NCBI GenBank assembly: GCA_014529385.2
Contig: CM043966.1
Span: forward strand, 84,995,087-85,059,086
Reading direction: 5' to 3'
DNA from: Adiantum capillus-veneris
Lineage: Eukaryota > Streptophyta > Polypodiopsida > Polypodiales > Pteridaceae
DNA length: 64,000 nucleotides
This document shows, in pieces, positions 9,321-18,579 of this stretch. The notes under the pieces are model-generated. The model ran no database searches, was not told the DNA's origin, and worked only from the letters and a program-made list of their open reading frames with translations. The stretch's first letter is position 1; each line of letters begins with the position of its first letter. A program made the position numbers and the translations under genes.

Positions 9321-9542
9321 GTAAGTGTCTTGGTGTTTTTTGTTAAGTTCTTGATAGCTTGTCTCTGGTGTTGTCATCAATCTAGCCATAAATCCCACAT
9401 ACTGTAAGAGGGCGACAGGGTGGAGAGGACTCCCCTGGCTTTAAGACAGTGACTTGGGTGGCTTTTTTTGTGATGTGTTGTGGTGAAATTTACACAAGCT
9501 ATGTTGAACAAATACTAATCTCACTTTGATTTGTCATGACAG
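9321..9542 (+). other. Putative 222-nt leader intron in LTR2
   Basis: Starts GTAAGT, carries TACTAAT near the 3' end, and ends GACAG. A short upstream ATG (ATGGACAACAATGATGC) directly precedes the donor and would reach a stop soon after the acceptor, so any spliced peptide is tiny. The conservation suggests a role in RNA processing or export. Confidence 0.5.
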
Positions 9543-9668
9543 ATTTGTAAGAAGGTATTAATGCAACAAGCACCCCCTCCCCCTTTCTCTCTCTTTCTTA
9601 AATATATAGTTGTGTTTGCTTGATCATTGCCGACACGTTTCAAAGCAGCCCGAGCACTATCTCTCTCC

Positions 9669-9700
<32 letters not shown>

Positions 9701-9969
9701 GTGGTGTATTAGTGTGTGAGAGTGTTCCATTGGTGTTAGGGTTAGTGTAAATTCCTTGCTTGTTTGTTGGTTGCTCTAACGATTCTCCTCTTTTGCGTCC
9801 TAGTTTGCTCTTAAACTAGGTGGTGCCCCTTGTGTAGTTTGGATTTGGCTGTGGGTTTGTTGTTTTGGTTTGTGTTGTGTTGTGCCCCAACCCCATTGAG
9901 CAGCACGGGAGCCTTGAAGGGTGTCTAGAGGTTGCTCTTCTTATTGCCTGCCCCGGACCGCCTCAAAAT

Positions 9970-9987
9970 TGGTGCCCCCACTGAGGA
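9970..9987 (+). other. Primer-binding site of the inner element
   Basis: TGGTGCCCCCACTGAGGA, four nucleotides after the LTR end (AAAT spacer). It matches the outer element site except for one position. The priming tRNA is not identified. Confidence 0.7.
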
Positions 9988-10040
9988 CGGCTTGTGTATT
10001 TTTGTGTATAATCAACCTTTAGCATAGTCAAGTAGTTTGC

Positions 10041-10253
10041 ATGAATCACAAAAATTTGTATGATCCCTTCATTCCCATTGCAAGGCAAAAGGTACACATA
10101 ATTGTTAGTACTAAGTTGCAATTTCAACGTGTCATTCGTAGAATTTTAGGTCCTCTTAGGTTGGCCGAGATAAACGCTTCAGTAAATCCTTTTATTTTGC
10201 CTCTCATTAGGTACGACCTTAGTTTGGACGTCTATATTTTTGTTTTGTTTTAA
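10041..10253 (+). CDS. Pre-gag accessory ORF 1 of the inner element (70 aa)
   Basis: Same length and position as the ORF at 1430 in the outer element. Differences are mainly conservative, and the C-terminal NPFILPLIRY and YIFVLF blocks are kept. It remains open in an element whose gag is already broken. Function unknown. Confidence 0.55.
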   Translation: MNHKNLYDPFIPIARQKVHIIVSTKLQFQRVIRRILGPLRLAEINASVNPFILPLIRYDLSLDVYIFVLF

Positions 10254-10274
10254 GCATTAGGTCATGCATAGACC

Positions 10275-10492
10275 ATGGATAATGGCCCAGGAATAGAGGT
10301 TTCCCCTTCCATTTCACTCCACACATTAGAATAAACATTGCAATTAGTAGGAAAATCCATTTTCAACAACGTATGGTGTTCATGTTTGGTGCCCAAAGAG
10401 TAGGAGAAATTCTCGCATCACCAAACCCTGTCATCCTACCTCTTATTGATTATCATAGGTCGTTTGATGTGAATATCTTTATTTTGCCGTAG
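10275..10492 (+). pseudogene. Pre-gag accessory ORF 2 of the inner element, frameshifted
   Basis: Corresponds to the ORF at 1664 in the outer element. It starts with ATGGATAATGGCCCAGG, but lacks one base about 30 nt into the gene and so runs out of frame; the downstream frame still encodes the NPVILPLI block and ends at a TAG at 10490. The region between this ORF and gag is only 85 nt, with no trace of accessory ORFs 3 and 4. Confidence 0.6.
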
Positions 10493-10577
10493 AATAGATT
10501 GCAATCTAGAAAACATTATTGTGTAAATCTTTTTAAGAAAAAAATACAAAAACGCGTGTCACTTTGAAATCAATTCA

Positions 10578-11692
10578 ATGGAAAGCCAACACCAAATGTC
10601 TCGGTATCCCCTTTTCTTTGGAGAGCATGGAGAGGATGCAGAATTATTTTTAGCGAATTTCAAGATGTCTTGCCGTATCAAGAGGATAATAACTGATCAA
10701 GAACGTGTAGAAATGTTTGAGGTGGTCCTTAGGAAAGATGCTAGCACTTGGTTTGACTCTTTGCCTGAGGAAGTTAAGGGGAATTACACAGAAGTTTTGA
10801 ATCGTTTCAAGAAATACTTCTTTGATCCCCAAAACACTCAAAAATTATGGCAAGACATTGTTTCTCATAAGCAAAAAGACTTACATGACTACTACTTGTA
10901 CAAGCAAGAGTTTCTACGTCTTTGGGCTCTATGGATATGAAATGTTGCTAACCCTGGTGATGGTGCAGAATTTCTAAAGAAGGAGAGGTTCATAGCCGGA
11001 CTCTTTCCTGACCTTAAGGTAAAAGTTGAGGCGGGTGCACCTGCTACCTTTGATGCAGCTGAAACTAGGGCTGCTGAGAAATATAGGAAACTCAAGTGCT
11101 TAAGGGGAGAGGTTCCAATAGAAGGTCTTAGACCCAAAGGTAAGTCACAAGCATCAACATCGAGGGAGCTTCCTGAGGTAACGGCGGAAGTAATTGAGAA
11201 GTTAAACGAATCTTTAAGCAGCCTGTCAATTCACCTTGCACAAGCTGTAGGTCCAAAGGGACAAGCAAAGAAGTCTGAAGAGCGAGATCCACGACCTAGG
11301 AGAGTCTTGCAATGTTGGAATTGCGGAGAGTCTGGACATGGGATGTATAATTGTCCTTGGCCCCGTGGGGAGCCAGGGAGACCTAACTTGAATTACCCAA
11401 TGATGAATGCAGGTGAAGGAACTGGTCAACATCCAAGGCTTCTACAAAGACCAAATGGACCAAGACCACCTCCACAAGGGGTAGAAGGAGTTCCACCTTT
11501 GCCAGATCCAAATGTGCATGTGGTAGAGGTGACAAACTCAAATGAGGTTGACATGGAAGCAAATGGCATTAATCGTGGCCGAGGAAAAGGTAAAGAGAAA
11601 GAGGGTGTCCCATCACAGAGTGACCATGGACAAGGCAAGAAGGAAAAGGAGACCAAGGAAGCTAAGAGGACTCAACATCGTATCAATCTCCA
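10578..11692 (+). pseudogene. gag: gag of the inner element, with nonsense codon and 31-bp deletion
   Basis: Begins MESQHQMSRYPLFFGEH. A TGA at 10938-10940 replaces the CAA codon of the outer copy; the frame is otherwise open to about 11690. The zinc knuckle CWNCGESGHGMYNC is at 11313-11354. At 11688-11692 one CTCCA remains, where the outer copy has two CTCCA pentamers 31 bp apart (5469 and 5500). The deletion shifts the frame, disconnecting gag from pol. The element could therefore make Gag-Pol only by supply from other copies. Confidence 0.88.
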
Positions 11693-11701
11693 TACAACCT
11701 G

Positions 11702-14700
11702 TTGGAAGACATGCAAGGTAAGGGTCCTGATATCTCATGGCCTCAGTTTCTTGCATTATGCCCACAAGTTAGGAGGGATTTAACAAAGGCAGTTAGCACT
11801 AGGAGAAAGGTAAAAGAGAGTTTTCCTGTTGTAAAAATTGCACATGCTGAAATGAACGAGGATATTACACCTGTGCTAGATTGTTACATAAAAGGAAGAT
11901 TGGTTAGGAAAGGTCTAGTGGATAGGGGTGCACAAATTTGCATCATGACAGAAGGGCTCATGCAAAGACTAGGCATGCACATCCATGAGACACCTGAAAT
12001 CAAAGTGAAAATGGCAAACAATAGCAAGGCTAGGTGCATAGGCATTTGTAAAAATGTTTTTGTGGAGGCCTTTGGCATTAAGAAGGCAGTGGATTTCTAT
12101 GTCATGTCTACCAAGGGAAATGGTTACCCATTTATCCTAGGAAGACCATGGCTAATGAAAATGCGAGCTTTGCAGGATTGGGAGAGTGGAAAGCTAATTT
12201 GCAGGAATGACAATCACAAGAAGGTTGTCTTTGACATGAAGGAGCAACGCCAAGAGGAGCTCCATGAAGAATCATCTCAAAGTGAGACGGAAGAAGATTG
12301 GACTGAAAACACTTCAGAAGAAGAAAGTGGCAGCAGCATTACTGAAGAGGAGTCCTCCATTGAAGTCATGGGGGTAAGGTTTAAGCCAAACAACCAGGAG
12401 ACCTCTTCTCGAGGTTTGGAAGAGGTAGGTTCCCAGGAGAACCAAAAGGTGGAAGATGAAGGAATGTTAGAAGGTATGTTGTCTACAACACTTACAAAGG
12501 ATGAAAGAGAGGAGTTCAAATGTGTGCTAAGGAAATTTCCGAGGCTTTTTGCTAAAGACTACACCGATGTGCGTGGAGTAGATGTTGTTCAACACAAGAT
12601 TGAGTTGAAGTCAGAGGCCACACCTAAGGCTCAAAAGCTACGAAGGCTAGGAGTCATTAAGGAGCAGGCTCTACTCAAGGAGGTAAGAAAGCTTCTAGCA
12701 GCAGGTTTCATTTATCCAGTGGAGAATTCAGAGTGGGTCTCTCCCGTTGTTGTCACTCCTAAGAAAAACGGCAAGTGGAGGGTGTGTGTGGATTACCGTC
12801 CCCTCAATGAGGCAACAAAAAGAGATCACTTTCCCCTCCCATTCCAGGATGAGATACTAAATGAGGTAGCTGGTCATGAGAAGTACACCGGGTGCGATGG
12901 TTACTCAAGTTACTTTCAAATAGGGATTGCATTGGAGGATCAATTGAAAACAACCTTTATCACTCCTTGGGGTTGTTATGCTTTTAGAGTCATGCCATTT
13001 GGCCTGACAAATGCTCCTGCAACTTTCCAACGCTTCATGAACATGGTGTTTCAAGCATTCTTTGGAAAGTCAATTAGGGTGTTCATTGATGATTTCTGCA
13101 TTTATAGCTCAAAATCATTGCATCTACAAAGGGTAGAAGAAGGTTTAAAGAAGCTCTACGACATGGGAGGTCAACTCAACCCCGACAAGTGCCACATAGG
13201 TGAGGATGAAGTGATCTTGCTCGGTCACAAGGTTTCCTATAAAGGCATTGAGGTGGATCCTTCAAAGGCAAAGGCTCTTATTGAGCTCCCATCACCGAAG
13301 AGTCTTAAGGAGGTCATCTCTTTCATTCAGAAGGTGAAGTATATGTCACGCTTCATTCACTTAGCCTCGGAGTTGCTTCATCCTTTGCAAAAGTTGACAC
13401 AACAAGTAGAATTTGCATGGTCTGATGAGCTTGAACAGTATTTTTGTAACATTAAAGTCATTTTTTCCGAGCTACCAACACTCATGCCTCCTTGTTGGGA
13501 GTACACATTCTTTGTTAGCTCTAGTGTTGGAAGGGAAACAATTGGTGCTGTGTTGCTACAAAAAGATCCCCACAGTACAAGGATGCGACCCATCTACTTT
13601 GCTAGTAGGGTCATGAATGCTTTAGAGAGAGGCTACACGGAGGCAGAACTCATGATGCTTTCTCTCATGTTTGCGATAAGGAAGTTTAGATCCTACTTGC
13701 TCCCAAAACCTTTTGTAATCCTCACCGCAGAGAATTTGTTCCCTTGGGTGTCATCTCAAATGAATCTTAGTACTAGGATCTCAAAGTGGATTATGGAGTT
13801 GCAAGAGTTTCAATACTCTTTCAAGGTAGAAGATAGTGTGCGTGCACAATTGGCAGGGATTCTCACTTATAGGGTGCATGAAAAGGAGATTAAGGTGCCT
13901 GAAGTAAAGACCCTACCATTGCCACCACCAAAAAATATTCCTAATGCTTTTACCTTGTTCTTTGATGGAGCTTGTCGTCGAGCCACAGGAAAAGCAGGGG
14001 GAGGGCTAGTGTTGCTCAACCCAAGTGGAGAGGTGGTCATGAAAGAGAAGTTCAATCTACCAAGTTCAGCTAGCAACAATGAAGCAGAATACGACACACT
14101 AATTCATGGTTTGAAGATGTGCATTGGCCAAGGTATACAACGCCTCATGGTAAAGGGAGATGCATTTCTCATTGTTAAACAGATTTTAAGCATTTGGGCA
14201 TGCAAGAATGAAAGCTTGCGGAAAAAAGTTAATGCCATTCGTAGATTCTTTAATCAATTTGAAGAAGTGCAACTATATCATATTCCTAGGAAACAGAATG
14301 AAGATGCCGATTTACTTGCACAACAAGTAGTTACATGTGTTGAGAAAGAAGTGCAGGTCATCATGGTGGCAGCAATTGTCAAGCAACCGAGATACCAGGG
14401 ATTGGAGTCATTGACTCCCATTATTAGCTACATTTTGGAGGGTGAGTTTCCACAAGACTTCACAAAGAATCAGAAGAGGAAACTCATGAAGAAGGCAAGT
14501 TTCTATCTCTTCCTAGAAGGGTCCCTCTATCAAAGAGGGAAGGATCAAGTGTGCAGAAGAGTACCAACTATCGAGGAAATTCCAGCCATTCTAAAAGGTT
14601 TGCATGAAGAGGCATGTGGTGGTCATTTTGCCCAAGAATCAACTGTGAAGAAGATTTTGCTTGCGGGGTATGTTTGGCCAAGCTTGCATGTGGATGTTCA

Positions 14701-15826
14701 ACATTGGTATAAAAGCTGTCACAATTGTCAGATAAATGGAAATAGAAGGTTGGTGCATGGCCCGAGGCAAATAGTGATTGCAAATGGACCCTTTGAAAAG
14801 TGGGGCATTGATGCCATGGGTCCTCTGCCTAGGACAAAAAATGGTAAACTCTACATTCTAGTGGCTGTAGACTATATGACTTGGTGGGTGGAAGCTCAAA
14901 GTGTGGCAAGAGTGAATGAGAGGACAGCTAGCAAGTTTGTGTACAATCACATTTGTTGCAGATTTGGCACACCTTTGGAGATTGTTTCTGATAATGGTCC
15001 AGGGTTTAGGAAGGGCTTGCTCACAGAAGTTTGTGAAGAGCTTCACATTCTACATCGTCATAGCACACCATACTACACACAATCAAATGGTTTGGTGGAG
15101 AAGGCTAATGGTGTCATTGCAGGAATCATTAGAAAGATGGTGCAAAACAAGACAAAGTTGTGGGATGACTTCTTGGATGGTGCCTTGTGGGCGTATCGAA
15201 CCACATATAGGGAAGCCACGGAGTTCACACCATTTCACTTGGTCTATGGTCAAGAGGCTTTACAGCCAATTGAACTAAACATTCCAACAATGCGACTTCA
15301 TGGCAAATCAGCACAAGATGATCAAGAAGCATGGATGGATCGACTTCTTACCTTAGCTGAGCTTGAGTGGAAAAGAGAAGCAGCATACGAGTGCTACAAG
15401 AGGAAAGCTACGCAAGCGAAGGAGAAGCTTGACAAGAAACTAAAGGACAAAGGAATCAATGAAGGAGATCTGGTGCTAAGGTATGACAATCGACTCGATA
15501 ATCGTTTTGATGCCAAGTTTGAAACTAGATGGCAAGGGCCATACATAGTCAAGAAGGCTTTCAATTCAAGTTACTATCAGCTTATGGACTTGAATGGTAA
15601 AGAGCACTCCAGGAAAGTAAACGGGTATCGCTTGAAGCCCTATTTGAGTCGCCTTCTACCAAAGGATCTACCAAAGATCTTTCAAAAGGCCACTGTCTCA
15701 TGTAAGTATTGTTACATGAAGCATGAGTGTAACTCTAGCCAAAATTCCGAGGAGCCAAACAATGAAGATCTTGTCAAGGACTCTGAAGCACTCTCTTTGG
15801 AAAAGATGCTCTATGATGGTACATGA
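11702..15826 (+). CDS. pol: pol of the inner element: protease, RT, degenerate RNase H, second RNase H, integrase
   Basis: Open over 1,374 codons; the first codon is TTG and the first ATG is residue 4, because a 31-bp deletion removed the join to gag. The order is as follows. Protease: LVDRGAQ near residue 74, where the outer copy has DGGA, so the active site is damaged. Reverse transcriptase: VDYRPLN, MPFGLTNAP and catalytic D463-D464 in FIDD. Gypsy-type RNase H: the usual TD is TA at about 675-676, so it is probably inactive. Second, archaeal-type RNase H: D755 in LFFDGA, then NNEAEY, KGDA and DADLLAQ. Integrase: an HHCC finger (HEEACGGH, CHNC) and D1037, D1097, E1133 with D-35-E spacing. 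No chromodomain is evident. This order defines the Tat lineage. Confidence 0.95.
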   Translation: MEDMQGKGPDISWPQFLALCPQVRRDLTKAVSTRRKVKESFPVVKIAHAEMNEDITPVLDCYIKGRLVRKGLVDRGAQICIMTEGLMQRLGMHIHETPEIKVKMANNSKARCIGICKNVFVEAFGIKKAVDFYVMSTKGNGYPFILGRPWLMKMRALQDWESGKLICRNDNHKKVVFDMKEQRQEELHEESSQSETEEDWTENTSEEESGSSITEEESSIEVMGVRFKPNNQETSSRGLEEVGSQENQKVEDEGMLEGMLSTTLTKDEREEFKCVLRKFPRLFAKDYTDVRGVDVVQHKIELKSEATPKAQKLRRLGVIKEQALLKEVRKLLAAGFIYPVENSEWVSPVVVTPKKNGKWRVCVDYRPLNEATKRDHFPLPFQDEILNEVAGHEKYTGCDGYSSYFQIGIALEDQLKTTFITPWGCYAFRVMPFGLTNAPATFQRFMNMVFQAFFGKSIRVFIDDFCIYSSKSLHLQRVEEGLKKLYDMGGQLNPDKCHIGEDEVILLGHKVSYKGIEVDPSKAKALIELPSPKSLKEVISFIQKVKYMSRFIHLASELLHPLQKLTQQVEFAWSDELEQYFCNIKVIFSELPTLMPPCWEYTFFVSSSVGRETIGAVLLQKDPHSTRMRPIYFASRVMNALERGYTEAELMMLSLMFAIRKFRSYLLPKPFVILTAENLFPWVSSQMNLSTRISKWIMELQEFQYSFKVEDSVRAQLAGILTYRVHEKEIKVPEVKTLPLPPPKNIPNAFTLFFDGACRRATGKAGGGLVLLNPSGEVVMKEKFNLPSSASNNEAEYDTLIHGLKMCIGQGIQRLMVKGDAFLIVKQILSIWACKNESLRKKVNAIRRFFNQFEEVQLYHIPRKQNEDADLLAQQVVTCVEKEVQVIMVAAIVKQPRYQGLESLTPIISYILEGEFPQDFTKNQKRKLMKKASFYLFLEGSLYQRGKDQVCRRVPTIEEIPAILKGLHEEACGGHFAQESTVKKILLAGYVWPSLHVDVQHWYKSCHNCQINGNRRLVHGPRQIVIANGPFEKWGIDAMGPLPRTKNGKLYILVAVDYMTWWVEAQSVARVNERTASKFVYNHICCRFGTPLEIVSDNGPGFRKGLLTEVCEELHILHRHSTPYYTQSNGLVEKANGVIAGIIRKMVQNKTKLWDDFLDGALWAYRTTYREATEFTPFHLVYGQEALQPIELNIPTMRLHGKSAQDDQEAWMDRLLTLAELEWKREAAYECYKRKATQAKEKLDKKLKDKGINEGDLVLRYDNRLDNRFDAKFETRWQGPYIVKKAFNSSYYQLMDLNGKEHSRKVNGYRLKPYLSRLLPKDLPKIFQKATVSCKYCYMKHECNSSQNSEEPNNEDLVKDSEALSLEKMLYDGT

Positions 15827-15838
15827 ATATACCATCAT

Positions 15839-15854
15839 CCAGGGGGAGGGCTAA
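15839..15854 (+). other. Polypurine tract of the inner element
   Basis: CCAGGGGGAGGGCTAA directly abuts the TGATAG start of LTR3. It is the expected plus-strand primer; the outer element has the same tract before LTR4. Confidence 0.85.
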
Positions 15855-17559
15855 TGATAGCCGTTTTTCGGCTCTTTGTAATTGCCACAGTGAGTTACCT
15901 CACCCTACCAAAATCACCCAGACACTGTGGCTATCCCTACCATTTCACTGTACATAGGCGTGCGTGAGTCACGGGACTTTTCCCATATCGTCTTAAAAAA
16001 CCCTCAATTACCTAGTCATTAGGCTAGTTGAGCCAAAAAAATAAAAAAAATAAAAATATAAGTATATTATGGCCCATGCGTATGTAAATATTTCTTTGTA
16101 TATAGGGCCTAAATAAAAGATTTTTTTATAATTATTTTGGTATTTATTTAAATATTTCTACCTAGGTGTGTGTTATTTATGCTCTGTACATTGCCTCACC
16201 ATTACCACAATTTTTCTTACCATTTTTCATACTCTTTATTCCATATAGAAATATTTTCATGTAAGATTCTCTTATATTTGGTGTAACTCCACCCCAACAA
16301 AAATCCAAAAAAACTAGTTTTATTTATGTGTATATTTTTTCACTATTGTGATTTTTCCCTTCCTCTATCTATTTTGTTTTTTTCTAAAAAATTAGAACAC
16401 CAAAAATATTTATCTTTTTATGGTAGCCTCATAATGAGAGAGATTTCTTTTGACCCCTTTATATTTTTTCCACTTATATTATTTATATTTGACATGTACA
16501 TATTTTTAGACCCCTCAATATTTGATTTTCTTGGTTGTACTATTCACTTATATCATAATCTCAACAATATCTTCAATTATAGACCTACCAAATAAGGTCA
16601 AGGGTAGGTGGCATGCATACATGCACTATGGAGGGCTCACTCTTGGAGGCATTCAAAAGAATCATCCAAAGAAGGACCCCACAAGGACCTTGTGCAGTGG
16701 AAAAAAATGGTCAGTTTTGCTGAATTTTTAAAGTTCACTTGCTCTCCGAATTTGAAAAGGTGATACAAACAAAAGTTGTAGCTCGTGGGCTGAACTTTTG
16801 CCTCAAATTTTCTCATATTTTTTTGAGCTACGAGCTCTGAGCTATGATTTTATTAGTGGACCCCAGTTTTCCCATGCTATGCAGCCACACTCTCTCTTCC
16901 ACTTTATCATTTTCCTCTTTCACACACACTTCTCCACTCATCATCCCCACCTCTCTCACCACTCCTCTCTGCACCCTACTCACCTTCTCCTCAACCTTGA
17001 AGAATAAGAGAAACCATGGTGAACTCATACCTCCCACACACAATTCCATTCCAAAATTGACCACCTAGTCTCATTTTTCCTCCTCCAAATTACCCATATC
17101 TATCAAAAAAACCACAAAATTCAGCCTCTTCTCTTAAAAGACAGCATCATGGTGGTTGATTACTCAGCTTCAATTACCTTGTCTCTCAAGGAAGGTCAAG
17201 AGTGGAGAAAAAATGTACCGTCAAAGCTAGTGGACCGTCAACAAGCGTCAAAATTGGCCCTACTCAAGACACTTGGAGCATCAACCTGGTAAGAAATCCA
17301 CCTTTTCTTACCTCTTAAGAGTTTTTCTTCCTTATTTGTATCCTACATGGATACTCCCATTGTAAATATCCAATTCCATTTGTAAATTAATACTAACTCT
17401 ACTAACACTAACCCACTATGAAAAGTCCTATCACCTCCATTTCTCTCCTCTCTCTTTCCCCACCAACTTCTTGATAATTCCAAGCAAAAGAAATTAGATA
17501 AATTGCTGAAAATCTAACCCAACCATGGTTAGAGGAGTAACCCTAGCCTTCAAAATTGC

Positions 17560-17566
17560 TATAAAA
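17560..17566 (+). promoter_or_regulatory. TATA box of LTR3
   Basis: TATAAAAGGAGGG context as in the other LTRs. Transcription from here would read into the truncated 3' half of the outer element. Confidence 0.65.
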
Positions 17567-17888
17567 GGAGGGTGTAGCTAGCACAAAAAGGAGAGCCATA
17601 AGCAAGAGCACTATGCTATAGCTTGAGAAGCCAAGCTCAACCTCTTTAGAAGGAGCTCTTGAGTGGAAGCTCATTGTCTTATGCATGTGCATGTGTTGTA
17701 ATAGGGGATTAGCAAGAGAACTCTATGCCATTGTAAGAGAGAGAGTGATCATTCAATTGAGAGTAGGAAATCTATCATTTCTCCTACTAGTGTAAGCCCA
17801 ACATTTGCTGAATCAAGGAGGGTGGATTTGGACTAAGCTTGGATACTTTGTCTCCCTTCCAACGTGAAGTAATGGACAACAATGATGC

Positions 17889-18110
17889 GTAAGTGTCTTG
17901 GTGTTTTTTGTTAAGTTCTTGATAGCTTGTCTCTGGTGTTGTCATCAATCTAGCCATAAATCCCACATACTGTAAGAGGGCGACAGGGTGGAGAGGACTC
18001 CCCTGGCTTTAAGACAGTGACTGGGGTGGCTTTTTTTGTGATGTGTTGTGGTGAAATTTACGCAAGCTATGTTGAACAAATACTAATCTCACTTTGATTT
18101 GTCATGACAG
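17889..18110 (+). other. Putative 222-nt leader intron in LTR3
   Basis: Same donor GTAAGT, TACTAAT box and GACAG acceptor as in the other LTRs. Confidence 0.45.
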
Positions 18111-18224
18111 ATTTGTAAGAAGGTATTAATGCAACAAGCACCCCCTCTCCCTTTCTCTCTCTTTCTTAAATATATAGTTGTGTTTGCTTGATCATTGCCG
18201 ACACGTTTCAAAGCATCCCGAGCA

Positions 18225-18227
<3 letters not shown>

Positions 18228-18316
<89 letters not shown>
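18228..18316 (+). repeat. CT microsatellite in LTR3
   Basis: About 89 bp of uninterrupted CT; the partner LTR2 has only about 41 bp with CCCT interruptions at the same place, showing expansion or contraction since insertion. Confidence 0.95.
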
Positions 18317-18319
<3 letters not shown>

Positions 18320-18579
18320 GTATTAGTGTGTGAGAGTGTTCCATTGGTGTTATGGTTAGTGTAAATTCCTTGCTTGTTTGTAGGTTGCTCTAACGATTCT
18401 CCTCTTTTGCGTCCTAGTTCGCTCTTAAACTAGGTGGTGCCCCTTGTGTAGTTTGGATTTGGCTGTGGGTTTGTTGTTTTGGTTTGTGTTGTGTTGTGCC
18501 CCAGCCCCATTGAGCAGCACGGGAGCCTTGAAGGGTGTCTAGAGGTTGCTCTTCTTGTTGCCCGCCCCGGACCGCCTCA

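Larger units (their letters stand above)
7288..9965 (+). repeat. LTR2: 5' LTR of the inner element
   Basis: 2,678 bp, TGATAG...CCTCA. Its promoter-proximal half holds an AT-rich stretch (about 7440-7960), a CT-rich stretch with the first CTTAT-bounded segment (7980-8768), a TATA box at 8993-8999, the leader intron signal (9321-9542) and an interrupted CT tract (9660-9700). Short open frames inside are conserved only because the LTRs are recent copies. Confidence 0.95.
7288..18579 (+). mobile_element. Inner Tat-like Ty3/Gypsy retrotransposon, complete from LTR to LTR
   Basis: LTR2 (2,678 bp), internal region 9966-15854, LTR3 (2,725 bp). LTRs start TGATAG and end CCTCA. It is inserted in the pol of the outer element; the flanking four bases are CCAC on the left and CTAC on the right, compatible with a 4-5 bp target duplication with one mismatch. 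LTR2 and LTR3 are nearly identical over most of their length, so the insertion is young relative to the outer copy. gag is broken by a stop and a 31-bp deletion, but pol is open over 1,374 codons. Confidence 0.92.
15855..18579 (+). repeat. LTR3: 3' LTR of the inner element
   Basis: 2,725 bp; near-identical to LTR2 except for a patch at about 17590-17760 with clustered substitutions and small indels just after the TATA box (17560-17566), and a longer CT tract (18228-18316). It ends CCTCA and is followed at once by outer-element pol sequence. Confidence 0.95.

Noticed and set aside
10938-10940. TGA in inner gag as a programmed stop or RNA-editing site
   Set aside because: The outer copy has a sense codon, the element also has a frameshifting deletion, and U-to-C editing is organellar; simple mutation is enough.
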